Source: Styela clava (lineage: Eukaryota > Chordata > Ascidiacea > Stolidobranchia > Styelidae). From it: 64,000 bases of DNA. The notes under the pieces were generated by a model, which saw only the letters and a program-made list of their open reading frames with translations, made no database searches and was not told where the DNA came from. A program made the translations under genes and the position numbers. The stretch spans positions 16,203,383 through 16,267,382 of the forward strand of contig NC_135252.1 in the NCBI RefSeq assembly GCF_964204865.1. Direction: 5' to 3'. Numbering within the stretch: the first letter of the stretch is position 1; the number at the start of each line of letters is the position of its first letter. Below are positions 23,010 through 33,837 of this stretch, in pieces.

Positions 23010-26000
23010 ATGAACTTGAGTTCGAGTGATGAAGATTACTCACCCAGAAAACTGGCTTTGAGGCAACTGACTAACTATACAACAGCCGCTTGTCAGAAGA
23101 TGCCATCACTGGCTGATGTCAAAAAACAACGTACAACATTAGAACATTTATATTTCATGGCTGAAAAAGCAATTGCTGATCAGGATTTGCATGTGCTAAA
23201 TTCTGTTATGTCAAGTATTGATGATCCTTTTGCCAAACTTGTGGAAATGTACTCTGAGAGTATATCAGCTGCACCCAATGATGAAATAAGATTGAAATTC
23301 GAAAATGAACTTTGGAATGTGAATAAAGACATTGACAACCTTTTTGCTCGAGTACGTGAATTCACACATTTACAAAACCCCAAAACGTGGAGTTCAAATC
23401 AATGCAAAGATTCTGAACTTCCCGATTCCAGAAGAGAAAGAGCGGAAAGTGAAGTCGTGTCCTTGTCTGGTAGCATACGAAGTAAACGCTCTTATGCGAG
23501 TAGCAAGACATCAATATGCAGCAAAGGGTCTGTACATATGGCCAAGGCACAAGTTAAGCGTGAAAGAGCTCGAATTGCATTGCAAAGAACAGAAGCAAAG
23601 CAGAGAATTGAAGATGAAAAACGCAAAATTGAACATGAAAATCAAATATTGGAAGCAAAATTTGATTTGCAAGAAGCAGAGGCTGCTGTTTGGGAGAATT
23701 TGTCTGTGGTTGATGATGCTGGAAGTTCTCGGTCTTCATCAGATATATTCATCAGATCTGGTGTTCAAAAGGAAGCTACAGCTGTAGTAACTTCGCGGAC
23801 TGTAGAACACGAACAACAACCTGAGAGAAACGTTACTAATCAACAGGTGGTAAGTCAATCATCTCCTATCGCTACAACTAAACCTGCTGTTTCACCTAAA
23901 CAAGATGTGGTGTCTTCAAGCAATGATGACAGCGTGAATTCTGGATTTTCCCAACAGTCCGCTGATTTTGCACTGAACACAGATTCAAATAATGAACATA
24001 ATATATCTAAACCTTTGGTCACTGACACTGATAAATTTGCTCAGAGTATAGCCAGAGCTTTTGGTGAAGCCATGCATGCTCCAAAGTTGGAATATTTGAC
24101 ATTTTCTGGTAATCCTATTAACTACTATATTTTCAAGAAAAATTTTGAAACTAATATTGATGCTAAAGCACCCACAGATGCCTTGAAATTAGCTTTCTTA
24201 CTGCATCAATGCAAAGGAAAAGCGAAATCGCTCATACAACACTGTTCTATATTTGAACCAGAAGTGGGTTATGCCAAGGCTAAAGATATTCTTCATAAGA
24301 AATTTGGAGATTCAGATGTTGTAACTGAAGCTTTTAAAGAACAGTTGCATCGTTGTTCGAATATAAAACCAGATGATCATGCAGCACTGCAAGACTATGC
24401 TCTTTTAATGAGAAAATGTGTTCTTGTGCTCGGTAAGCTTGATAGCCTTGGAGAAATGAATACATCTGATCGTATTATCGATTTTGCCAGTAAGCTACCA
24501 TACAGCTCACAGAAAGGATGGGAAAGGAAAGCTGTGAAGATCAAAAATAATACTGGTAAAAAGGCTCAGATATGGGACTTGGCTGATTTCATTGAAGAGG
24601 AAGCTGATATTGCAGGTTCAAATACTGCGAAATCATTGAACATCAGAAGACGTGAAGATAAGCCACAACAAAAACGGCAATCAACACGAAAGTCTACAAC
24701 TTATACTGTGAAAACTGAGGATGTCAAAGCAACTTCTCATGTCCAGAGTCCTGCTATTTTAAAATGTAAGTGTTGTTCCTTTTCCCACCTTTTGTCAAAA
24801 TGTGAAAAGTTTAATTCTAAATCGATTGAAGAACGAGTAAAATTCCTGAAAGAAATTGGTTTCTGCTTCAATTGTCTACGTGGAGGTCACTTGGTAAAGG
24901 ACTGCAAGTCACAATATACATGCTCTGTTAAAGGGTGTGGACGAAGACATCATACTTTGTTGCATTTAAATACAAAGAAATTAGAAAATGAAGAAAATGC
25001 AAACTTCAAAAAGAATGATGACAAACAAAGCTCAATTCAGAAGAATGTGACTACTGCAGTTCAAGCTAATTCAAATGCATGCAAGAGCTCCATGTATACT
25101 TACAGAAATATTTTGCCTGTCAGGATTCGAGCAAATAACGTTGAAGTGGAAACATATGCTCTGGTCGATATTGGGTCCGACACAACTTTTTGTGAAACAA
25201 GCTTAATTGAAGAACTTGGTTTGACTGGAAAACAAAGAACTGTTGAAATCAACACATTAGGACAACGACCAGTCATGCATGATGGTGTTGTTGTAAATCT
25301 CACTGTTGCATCAATTGACGATGCAGAAGAAATATTCATTGAAAATGTGATGTCTATTGACAAGATTCCAGTTCAACCAAATCCTATTCCATCTGAAGAA
25401 GAACTCAAGCTACTTCCTCATCTGCAAGAACTTAATCTACGTAAAATTAAAAATAAAAATGTTTCTCTGCTTATTGGAACTGATTGTCCATATGCACATC
25501 ATGTGTTGGAAGTTCGAACTGGAAACAAGAAGCAGCCATTTGCACAAAAGTCTCCATTGGGATGGTCGATTATTGGACCATCAGTGAATATGCCATCAAC
25601 GCACAAGATTCATGTCAACTTTGTGAAGTCTGATATGTTACTCGAAGAAGAGATAAGAAGAACATGGTACACTGATTTTGAAGATGAGATTGGAGATTTG
25701 ACATTTCCAACCTCGAAAGAAGATAGACATGTTCTAAATTTTCTGAAGAGCTCTGTAGAGCATTTCGATGGTCATTTCACAATACCTTTACCTTGGCGTC
25801 CTGGGACACAGCTGCAGAGCGGAAGTCTTGCATTGGCTGAACGCAGATTGGAGTATCTCCATAAACGTTTGTCTAAAAATGATGATTTGAGAGAGAAATA
25901 CACAGAAAAAATGCAGGAATATATTACAAAAGGTTTTGCGAAAAAGCTTTCGCAAGAAGAAGATATCCCTGCAGGTCCTGTTTGGTATTTGTGCCACCAC

Positions 26001-26981
26001 CCGGTGTGTACCGCAAACAAACCGAAAGTGCGTATCGTATTTGATTGTGCTGCAATTTATAAAGGTGTTTCTCTTAATGACACTCTCATGCCTGGACCAG
26101 ACTTGGTGTCAAGCCTTATTGGTGTGTTGACTCAATTTCGTAAGGGACGCATAGCTTTAGTTGCTGATATTGAAGCTATGTTTCATCAAATTAAAGTTAA
26201 GAAAGAAGATTGCAATGCTCTGCGATTTCTTTGGTGGCCAAATGGTGATATTTTAAAGAAGGCAGAATTATATTTCATGGAACGTCATATATTTGGAGCT
26301 TGCAGTTCACCTTGCATTGCTTCATTCTGCTTGAAGGAAACCGGAAAACGATTTGGTCATGAATTTGATAAAAGAATTTGTGAGATTATTGAAAATGGAT
26401 TTTATGTAGATGACTGTCTTACATCTTCTGATAGTGATGAAGATGCAATAAACACAAAAACACAACTTTGTAATTTGATGAAGAAGGGAGGTTTCAATCT
26501 AACGAAGTGGATTTCAAATAGTTCCACTGTGATGGCCAATATCCCAGAATCTGAACATACCAAATCTGTGAAAGAGTTGGATTTGCATGAACCTCGAAAA
26601 GAGCGTGTTCTTGGAGTTTTCTGGAATGTAGATGCCGATGCTTTTCAATTTCGTTCAACTGTACCTAAGTTGAAGACATATACAAGAAGGACAATTTTAT
26701 CTGCAGTTAATTCACTATTTGATCCCCTGGGAATGCTCGCTCCCGTGATTCTGGTAGCAAAAATGTTGCAACAAGAAATCATCGAAAAAGGTTTCGGCTG
26801 GGATGAAGTAATTACAGAAGACAATATTAAAGACTGGGACACTTGGTTCAAACAGCTCACTGATCTTGAATATATTTCGATTCCAAGATGTTTCAAGCCA
26901 CAAGAATTTGGAAATATCAAACATTGTGAGATACACCATTTTTCAGATGCTTCTAGCTTCGTATTTGAGGCTGGTCGATGA
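23010..26981 (+). CDS. BEL/Pao gag-pol, first frame (gag, protease, RT, part of RNase H)
   Basis: The 1,323-codon frame starts 23 bp after the LTR. A charged, heptad-like stretch lies near residues 180-235, and a gag region of the DUF1759 type near 385-530. A CCHC knuckle (CFNCLRGGHLVKDC, about 618-631) is followed by a second Cys/His cluster. The retroviral-type protease motif near 717 reads VDIGSDTTF. Reverse transcriptase is clear: VADIEAMFHQIKV near 1051 and the YVDD active site near 1131. The Pao-type connection region follows. The frame runs into RNase H (HHFSDASS) and then out of frame. In BEL/Pao elements this polyprotein drives reverse transcription in cytoplasmic particles. The protease has Ile where Ser or Thr is expected after the catalytic Asp, which may disable it. 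Confidence 0.93.
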   Translation: MNLSSSDEDYSPRKLALRQLTNYTTAACQKMPSLADVKKQRTTLEHLYFMAEKAIADQDLHVLNSVMSSIDDPFAKLVEMYSESISAAPNDEIRLKFENELWNVNKDIDNLFARVREFTHLQNPKTWSSNQCKDSELPDSRRERAESEVVSLSGSIRSKRSYASSKTSICSKGSVHMAKAQVKRERARIALQRTEAKQRIEDEKRKIEHENQILEAKFDLQEAEAAVWENLSVVDDAGSSRSSSDIFIRSGVQKEATAVVTSRTVEHEQQPERNVTNQQVVSQSSPIATTKPAVSPKQDVVSSSNDDSVNSGFSQQSADFALNTDSNNEHNISKPLVTDTDKFAQSIARAFGEAMHAPKLEYLTFSGNPINYYIFKKNFETNIDAKAPTDALKLAFLLHQCKGKAKSLIQHCSIFEPEVGYAKAKDILHKKFGDSDVVTEAFKEQLHRCSNIKPDDHAALQDYALLMRKCVLVLGKLDSLGEMNTSDRIIDFASKLPYSSQKGWERKAVKIKNNTGKKAQIWDLADFIEEEADIAGSNTAKSLNIRRREDKPQQKRQSTRKSTTYTVKTEDVKATSHVQSPAILKCKCCSFSHLLSKCEKFNSKSIEERVKFLKEIGFCFNCLRGGHLVKDCKSQYTCSVKGCGRRHHTLLHLNTKKLENEENANFKKNDDKQSSIQKNVTTAVQANSNACKSSMYTYRNILPVRIRANNVEVETYALVDIGSDTTFCETSLIEELGLTGKQRTVEINTLGQRPVMHDGVVVNLTVASIDDAEEIFIENVMSIDKIPVQPNPIPSEEELKLLPHLQELNLRKIKNKNVSLLIGTDCPYAHHVLEVRTGNKKQPFAQKSPLGWSIIGPSVNMPSTHKIHVNFVKSDMLLEEEIRRTWYTDFEDEIGDLTFPTSKEDRHVLNFLKSSVEHFDGHFTIPLPWRPGTQLQSGSLALAERRLEYLHKRLSKNDDLREKYTEKMQEYITKGFAKKLSQEEDIPAGPVWYLCHHPVCTANKPKVRIVFDCAAIYKGVSLNDTLMPGPDLVSSLIGVLTQFRKGRIALVADIEAMFHQIKVKKEDCNALRFLWWPNGDILKKAELYFMERHIFGACSSPCIASFCLKETGKRFGHEFDKRICEIIENGFYVDDCLTSSDSDEDAINTKTQLCNLMKKGGFNLTKWISNSSTVMANIPESEHTKSVKELDLHEPRKERVLGVFWNVDADAFQFRSTVPKLKTYTRRTILSAVNSLFDPLGMLAPVILVAKMLQQEIIEKGFGWDEVITEDNIKDWDTWFKQLTDLEYISIPRCFKPQEFGNIKHCEIHHFSDASSFVFEAGR

Positions 26982-28998
26982 AAATAATCAAATACACTGC
27001 TCATTTTTATGTGGTAAAGCAAAGGTGGCTCCTCCGAGGGCTGAAAGCATTCCTAGACTTGAACTTGTTGCTGCTGTGCTAGCTGTAAAGGCAGATAAGT
27101 GGCTACGATTAAAGTTGAATTATTCCGATTGTGAGTCCGTATTTTGGACTGATTCGAGTGCAGTGCGTCAAAGCATATGTAATCCAAGAAAACGTTTTCG
27201 TACCTTCGTTGCAAATAGATTGGCCAAGATTCATCGACAGTCAAAGCCGTCTCAATGGCGACAAGTGCCTTCAAAAATCAATCCGGCTGATGACGCATCA
27301 CGAGGCTTATCATTGAAAACTCTCATCAATAAAAGTCGTTGGCTGCTTGCACCTGAATTTTTATGGAAGACCGAAGATAGTTGGCCAAGAAATTCTGAAG
27401 ATAAAACGGACCTGCCTGATGAATTTCAGCCAATTGAAAGAAAGAAAGTGGCAACAATTATTGCTTCGGATATTGACACAATTGACAACTTCATTAAAAG
27501 CTTTTCTGATTTACAAAGGCTCAAGATTGCCACTGCATGGGTGTTACGCTATAAAAGTTTCCATCGTAACCACAATTCTGTTACCACAAGAAATATAACT
27601 GTGGAAGAAATGCAATACGCAGAGCAAGCACTTGTGAAATATGTTCAGCAGCAGAATTACAAATCTGTCATTGATAATTTATCAGACAAAAGTGAAATTG
27701 GTGACAAGAAGGCTCGTCACGAGATGAAGAAAGCTGAGCATACAAAGTCAATTGCAAAACTAGATCCAATTATAACTGATGGAATTCTACGGATTGGGGG
27801 GAGGTTGGATAAAGCTCCTATTTCATTCGAAATGCGACATCCCATCATTTTACCAAATGATCACCACTTAACCAGATTAATCATTGACTTCTATCACAAG
27901 AAAGTTGGACATCCAAGTGTTTCTCATACTTGGAATGTTATTCGTGAAAAATACTGGATCACAAGACCGAGAGCAACAATTCGGCATGAATTAAATAAAT
28001 GTGTGACCTGCAGAAAAGCTAACACACGACAAGGAGAACAGTTAATGGCTGAACTGCCATCTGCTCGTCTAAAGGTTGGTCAACCACCATTCTATTCAAC
28101 AGGAATCGACTTCTTCGGCCCATATTTGATCAAACGTGGGAGAAGTGAAATCAAAAGATATGGCTGCATATTTACATGCCTCACAACAAGAGCTGTACAT
28201 ATTGAACTGGCAGAAGATTTATCCACTGATGCTTTCATAAATGCTCTTAGGAGGTTTATGGCAAGAAGATCAAAACCTTTTGAATTGCACAGTGACAATG
28301 GAACTAATTTTGTTGGAGCAGAACGAATATTACGAGAAGAAATGCATAAGCTCGATCATACCAAATTAGATGGATTCTTCAAAAAACAAGAAATCCGCTG
28401 GTATTTCAATACTCCAACAGCCAGCAACCAAGGAGGTTCCTGGGAAATTTTAATTCGATCAATAAGAAGAATTTTGAACAAGATATTTTACAAATCTCCT
28501 GTTGTATCTCAAGATGTTCTGCATACTGCACTCCTGGAGGCAGAATACATAATCAATTCAAGACCTTTGTGTCCAGTTTCTTTTGATCCAAGAGATAATG
28601 CACCATTATCTCCAAATCATCTACTTCTGCAAAAACCAACACCATGTATTTCACCTGGATTATTCAATAATCAAGATTCCTATAGTCGTCTACAGTGGCG
28701 TCGAGTTCAACTTCTTGCTGACGAGTTCTGGAGGAGATTCTGCAAAGAATATTTGCCAACCATAGCCATTCGTCAAAAATGGCCGGACAAGACAAGAAAC
28801 TTCACTGTTGGGGACATAGTACTTGTGGTAAACAACAGTGTACCAAGGGGCAAATGGGAAATGGGACGAATTGTCAACACATATCCGGATCGATTTGACA
28901 TAGTTCGTAATGTAGATGTCAAAACTCAATGGGGAGTACTGAGAAGACCAATCAACAAGTTATGTCTCATTCAAGAAGCAAATGTGGAAGAAAAGTAA
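26950..28998 (+). CDS. BEL/Pao pol, second frame (rest of RNase H, integrase)
   Basis: The frame is open from 26866, but homology-like sequence begins near 26950 (SYLRLVDENN), so the upstream Met is not a real start. It continues the RNase H domain (PRLELVAAVLA, FWTDSSAV). An integrase zinc-binding region with HPSVSHTW and CVTCRKAN follows. The integrase core has Asp in GIDFFGP, Asp in HSDNGTNF and Glu in QGGSWE, the DDE triad. The C-terminus (WPDKTRNFTVGDIVLV) is of the DUF5641 type seen in BEL/Pao. It is shifted +1 relative to the first frame, probably by a small deletion in RNase H. It is otherwise uninterrupted for about 680 codons. Confidence 0.9.
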   Translation, partial: LLASYLRLVDENNQIHCSFLCGKAKVAPPRAESIPRLELVAAVLAVKADKWLRLKLNYSDCESVFWTDSSAVRQSICNPRKRFRTFVANRLAKIHRQSKPSQWRQVPSKINPADDASRGLSLKTLINKSRWLLAPEFLWKTEDSWPRNSEDKTDLPDEFQPIERKKVATIIASDIDTIDNFIKSFSDLQRLKIATAWVLRYKSFHRNHNSVTTRNITVEEMQYAEQALVKYVQQQNYKSVIDNLSDKSEIGDKKARHEMKKAEHTKSIAKLDPIITDGILRIGGRLDKAPISFEMRHPIILPNDHHLTRLIIDFYHKKVGHPSVSHTWNVIREKYWITRPRATIRHELNKCVTCRKANTRQGEQLMAELPSARLKVGQPPFYSTGIDFFGPYLIKRGRSEIKRYGCIFTCLTTRAVHIELAEDLSTDAFINALRRFMARRSKPFELHSDNGTNFVGAERILREEMHKLDHTKLDGFFKKQEIRWYFNTPTASNQGGSWEILIRSIRRILNKIFYKSPVVSQDVLHTALLEAEYIINSRPLCPVSFDPRDNAPLSPNHLLLQKPTPCISPGLFNNQDSYSRLQWRRVQLLADEFWRRFCKEYLPTIAIRQKWPDKTRNFTVGDIVLVVNNSVPRGKWEMGRIVNTYPDRFDIVRNVDVKTQWGVLRRPINKLCLIQEANVEEK

Positions 28999-29192
28999 TG
29001 AAAGAACTGAACTGTTTAAAACAGTTTTTTATGGACTGTTTATTCAAGATGAGAAATCTTGAAAATATTGCACATTTACATACAAGTTGAGATTTCGTCA
29101 ATTTTTATTATTTGACCATAATTTCGTTTTCTGCAATTTTTGAACTTTTTGTTTTTAAGGGAAATGTATTTATTGTCCCAATGCATACATTT

Positions 29193-29200
29193 GGGGGGAG
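29193..29200 (+). promoter_or_regulatory. Polypurine tract
   Basis: GGGGGGAG lies four bases before the 3' LTR, the usual place for plus-strand priming. The intervening TTTA is slightly unusual. Confidence 0.6.
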
Positions 29201-29204
29201 TTTA

Positions 29205-30126
29205 TGTAAGTTCGAAAATTGGCATTATCTTCTATCAATGGGGATTTCCCTAAAGTGAAACGACAAATGGAAAATTCCAGCTGTCCACATATGTTGCAAT
29301 CGACTCTCGCTGGACAAGTCTAATCTTGCCTCGCTCTCACGTGACTCGCTGCCGTGTTTGACGGCAGTCGTTGCTTAATATTCGCATAGATTGCTTTTTA
29401 TGTGTTAAATTAGTTACGTTTAACGTCCGGTTGTAGGGATAATAATTGCCCATACCCAAGGCTTATGTTATTGGAACATATAACTGCTGTAACTTTTATT
29501 GTAGAATATTATATAGGCTATAAATAGACTGTAATTTGATTGATTGATTCTCTGAATCCTGAACTGAAATTGAAGTTATTTCTGAATATTTGTTATCGCC
29601 TGGCTTAAAACGTTTCGGTAAGTTTTAGTATTTGTTGTTTATGATAAGAATTCTTGTTATTAGTTCAAATAATATTCCAAATAATAATAATTAATTGGTA
29701 TTTAAATAGTATATAGTATTTCATGTTAATTAAATACTGTCAGTAGAGCTAGACAATGTCACATTGTTTAATGATTAAGTTTGCAAGTGCTTTAATGCAT
29801 TATTGTTATTTTCTGTGGTCTGTATTTGAATATTTTCATTTAAATTCAGAAAACCGCTACGCTACACATCACCATACACATTGCATCATTCTGTTATTAG
29901 TACGCTACACCTCTTTAACCTCATTCAACATTGTGAACTGTTTTATTGGATTTAATTCAATATATCAAATTTCATTGTACAACATTTGATATTTGTGGCA
30001 TTGGAGGACACACTGAGAGTTGCGCGTTTTCGAACAGTTTTTCAAGAACCAAAGAACAGCCAGATATTTCAGTCACCCCCTTATGCGACACCTGTATTTG
30101 CCAGGATACATAGAAAATGTGTTACA
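29205..30126 (+). repeat. 3' LTR of the BEL/Pao element
   Basis: It matches 22065-22986 base for base except about six substitutions and has the same length. It is followed by the target duplication GGTAC at 30127-30131. Confidence 0.95.
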
Positions 30127-30570
30127 GGTACCGAACCACAGTCAAACATTTCACATAAAAACGTTACTAAATAACATGCGTCAACTTAACACCACCCGAA
30201 TCGGGGTACAATTTTTGGTACAGTGACTGTCATAGCCGTTTAGGGCTGATGGACAATTCGACTACACGGACAACTCACCAGGCCTAGGGTGGTGTAGCCA
30301 GTCTGCGGACAATTTCATTCAAACCGCTATAAAACAAAAACCAATATATCTAACCCGTTAATTTTTTCACCGTGGGTGCATTGGCGGCATTTATTCTACA
30401 CGCTAAATCTCGTATTAACTTTCTACGACAAAGGGTTAAAGCTATACAAATCCCCAAAGTACGGCACTTGAAAGACGTATTTGCGACCGAACGACCAGTG
30501 TGCGACCACGGATTTCAAGCCTTGATCATCGTTTCTGCTGCGTCGAGACTATCGCATACGCAGCCATACA

Positions 30571-31243
30571 GCAATCAAACAGACAAAACACGGTGGTCGC
30601 AAATTGGTTGACAAAGATATTATCGGCGTATTAGGATAGGATTTACATATTTATCCCGGGGGAGAGAAGTAACTATCAAAGATGGTTAACACAACTCTAC
30701 CCACCTGCCAAGTTTCATCTTTTTATCTCTTATATTTGTATGGACTTTCAAGCTTTTGACAGCTACGAGTTAGTTCAGTGTCACCGCGCTGTGTTACGGT
30801 ACCAGAACTACTCTATCTTTAGAAGTTCCTGTCTTGTGACAGCGTGAAAACATTGGGCTTCTAATTGCATTTCTGACCGTCATATATTTCAAGAACACGG
30901 TTATTTTGAACAAAACTCGTTAAATTATAAACAAAGCACCACATCGCAGCAATCAAACAGACGAAAACACGGTGGTCGCAAATTGATTGACAAAGATATT
31001 ATCGACGTATCGAAAATGCACACCCCCTATTCCCCCTCCTTCAAATGTAGAAACGCGAAACCTTCAAATATGGTTAAAAGAAACACAACTCTACCCACCT
31101 GCCAAGTTTCATCTTTTTATCTCTTATATTTGTATGGATTTTCAAGCTTTTGACAGCTACGAGTTAGTTCAGTGTCACCGCGCCGTGTTACGGTACCAGA
31201 ACTTCTCTATCTTTATAAGGTCCTGTCTTGTGACAGCGTGAAT
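30571..31243 (+). repeat. Two direct copies of a dispersed repeat, about 380 bp apart
   Basis: The block from GCAATCAAACAGACR to CTTGTGACAGCGTGAA occurs at 30571-30846 and about 30950-31243. They share TTCAAGCTTTTGACAGCTACG and CACGGTGGTCGCAAATTG. The first part differs by indels. No coding frame is shared. Confidence 0.75.
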
Positions 31244-31284
31244 TGAAATTGCAAGATGATCCGTTGGACACAAAATGGCGTCCG

Positions 31285-31540
31285 ATACCCGCAGAACGTT
31301 TAGTGACGTCATAGCAAACAAAAACAAATCTTACAGAGCTAACAGAAATATTTGAAATAAATAAAAGTAATAGCCTTCTGGAGAAAAATTTCATCTTCAA
31401 CCACTGAAAATTTCAAAGCAATTAGTCCAGTAATCAAAGAGAAAAGCGACTTTTTAAAAACGTGTCAAAGAACAAGAATAAGAACAACAACAACAACATA
31501 ATATTGAAACGATCGTTATGTCCACTACGTGTCCAAAAAT
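31285..31540 (+). repeat. Dispersed repeat, second copy of 9755-9990
   Basis: It has the same start (GTGACGTCATAG) and end (CACTACGTGTCCA) as the copy inside the array. A 102-codon frame at 31551-31859, downstream of it, has a biased Thr/Pro/Asn composition and no features, so it is not called. Confidence 0.6.
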
Positions 31541-32104
31541 ACAACACTAAATGAACTGCAACGGCATCGCACGCAAACAGCAACAGCGTTCCAACATCAG
31601 CTCACTGTCCAGCACAAAAACATCCAACAATCACAATCCAACAATCACAAAACCACCAACAAATATCCCCGATAACCGGAGACCAGAGGCACTCCCACAG
31701 ACACAAAACACCCGAAATCCAACCGAAAACAACTACACTGTACGGTACCAACCACAGCTCACGCTAACAGGTCACACCAACGACTGGGTCACACCCCGAA
31801 GACATACCGACAGTGTCACAGCGCCCCCAGTGTCTTCAATGCCAAAATACCAAATATAGAAACAATATCACATGACATCATTTAACAGATAAAACAAGGG
31901 TCGTCACATCTCCATATCAATACCTGAAGTAAAAGCATATTATTTGAGATTAAATTACAGACAAGAATGAACTGAAACTTAACTGAATAACATATTTTGA
32001 CAGATTGTGAATAAAGTGATCGTACAGAGAACTAGATCTCGTATCAAATGCAACCGCTCAATAACTAATGATTGGTGAACATTTGCGATAAGTTTGCGAT
32101 TTGT

Positions 32105-32660
32105 TTAAGTAAAACGATTATACTCGCTGCAATCATGCTGGGAAATTGGACTTTCTCGAATACTTTCCAAAAGTTGTAGAATGTCATTAGACAGGACATA
32201 CTTTTTTTTGCTGTGCAATTTTCCATCAATGTGATAAACACATTTTTATTATTGATAAGATCCTATTCATTTGACCAGGAATCTTTAAACGGAAGAATAA
32301 ATGCATACTTAGGTTACTATGTGTGGTAAATCATTTCTAGAAAACACAAATTGCGATTGGTGTTTATGCTAATAAAAAGTACAGTTGTACATATTGTTTC
32401 TTGTTCAGATCTATGATGTCGTCGAACATATGTTGCAGTATTGTCACTATTATCATACGTCACAGTAAATGGTACGCCGCGAAACTGAATTTTTAAGGTT
32501 TTAAGCTTCCCGTTTTTTTGAAGATTAATTTGTCGTTGGATTTTACTCAACTTTGAGAAAACTTTTCGAAATTCCAAAAGTTGTGGATCTGCAGTTAAAT
32601 AGTCCAATAGCTTTCCAATAGCCCAATTGGCAAATAAGAGAGACCAAAATTCCATTGTCT
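32105..32660 (-). pseudogene. Family X, copy 3
   Basis: On the minus strand an acceptor (CCACTTAG) opens a frame at 32658 reading TMEFWSLLFANWAIGKLLDY, then EFRKVFSKLSKIQRQ. A short GT-AG stretch near 32440-32470 corresponds to a larger intron in the 40-kb copy. An acidic exon-like segment (FDDIIDLNK) follows, and a tail ending SPISQHDCSEYNRFT with TAA at 32105-32107. The pieces look like consecutive exons of one gene whose first exons are those at 40.7 and 41.8 kb. The domain is unknown. A 112-codon open frame here reads through the presumed intron and is probably not the product. Confidence 0.4.
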
Positions 32661-32715
32661 AAGTGGAAATATAGAGCGTACGCACATTGGAATCACTAGT
32701 TCTTCGTGATTCCAG

Positions 32716-33255
32716 GATCGTGATTCTTTGGAAAACTGGCCTACCTGAAAAGCGAGGTTAGGTCTGTTTTTAAAACTTATTTAACTTTCTTTATTTCTTT
32801 CATTATTCTTTTAGAATTTTGTCATATTACCGATATTATCTGTATATAAATAGGACAACGACTCGTTTCAAGAATTTTTGGAGAATGCGAAGGATGAATT
32901 CAAAGACGAATTGTCGGATGACGACATGAACAAACTGGTTTCTGCATTAAATTCAGTCTCTGGAATGAATCTGGGTAAAATGTGATATAAACAAGGAGTA
33001 GATGCTTTGATACATCTTGTAGTTGAAACTAGCACTTGTTTATTTTCAATATTTTGATATTTGTATCGTTTTCACTATTCTTATACAATGAATTAAAACG
33101 GCCATCACGAGACAATATTTCAATATTATATGAATTATTAAGCATAAATAAATAAATAAATGAAAAACATTGATGTAGAAGTCAATGAAAGCTTATAGAA
33201 AGCTACTGATCAAATCCGGGAGGAGGTACTCAAGAGAACCGTAATGATGCGATAA
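32716..33255 (+). pseudogene. Peptide precursor copy 7
   Basis: A partial core-side exon ends at 32756 and has a 1-base deletion (TTTGGAAAACTGG). A complete 121-bp acidic exon lies at 32854-32974. A remnant of the last exon, 33161-33255, contains an in-frame TAG after AGCTTA and no acceptor. There is no signal exon. Confidence 0.75.
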
Positions 33256-33837
33256 ATGAGTTCCGAATGCTGCTCTACAAATTTATTTACCAAGATAAAG
33301 TTTTCACAACAGCACTTGTTAAAATACGCCATAGATTATCTATATCCAAAAATGGGAAAAAAGCAAAACGACAAAGAAAAAGTTCTTTAAAATGATTAAC
33401 ATCTGTTCTCGACAACCTCAATATGGCGGCTGACCGATATAGTATCTCTATTCCTACAAAACAATGCATTCAAACGCCTTTATTCGCATTTGAATGCAGT
33501 TTAACTTGAGCTACCAATGGGTTTTGATGCATGATATTATTTTTCGTGTCTACAAAATAACATTTTTTTTATTAGTATTTGAGCTTCACACCCGCCTTTT
33601 TACTCGCTTAACTTATACACAAGAAACATATGCTTCTCCTTCAGACGACACCATTGTTACACAACAATGGCAATTCCCATACAGGCATTGAGATATAAAG
33701 TCACACAACAATGATCATTTTCTACAACCTTGCATAAAATTAGCTATTTTTTTATGTTGAAGAAGTGTCGAAATTGCCGTCGGATCTTATTACATCTGAC
33801 TTAGAAATAAGGGAAACAATATTGATTGACTCGATCA

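Larger units (their letters stand above)
22065..30126 (+). mobile_element. BEL/Pao LTR retrotransposon, nearly complete
   Basis: The 8,062-bp element has two 922-bp LTRs (22065-22986 and 29205-30126), both starting TG and ending CA. It is flanked by the 5-bp duplication GGTAC (22060-22064 and 30127-30131). The coding region gives gag, aspartic protease, reverse transcriptase, RNase H and integrase in the BEL/Pao order, without an envelope gene. By eye the LTRs differ at about six sites, so insertion was recent. One frameshift near 26945-26975 separates the two long frames. A G-rich purine tract precedes the 3' LTR. No TGG-starting primer-binding site is seen directly after the 5' LTR. Confidence 0.95.

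Noticed and set aside
26866-26949. Independent start codon for the second BEL/Pao frame
   Set aside because: The first 28 codons overlap the first frame in the wrong phase and do not resemble BEL/Pao protein.
26866-26981. Programmed ribosomal frameshift between the two BEL/Pao frames
   Set aside because: The break falls inside the RNase H core with residues missing, not at a gag/pol boundary, and no slippery site is evident; a small deletion is simpler.
32317-32655. 112-codon minus-strand frame as the true product of family X
   Set aside because: It reads through a short GT-AG stretch that corresponds to a larger intron in the 40-kb copy, and its C-terminus is not conserved between copies.
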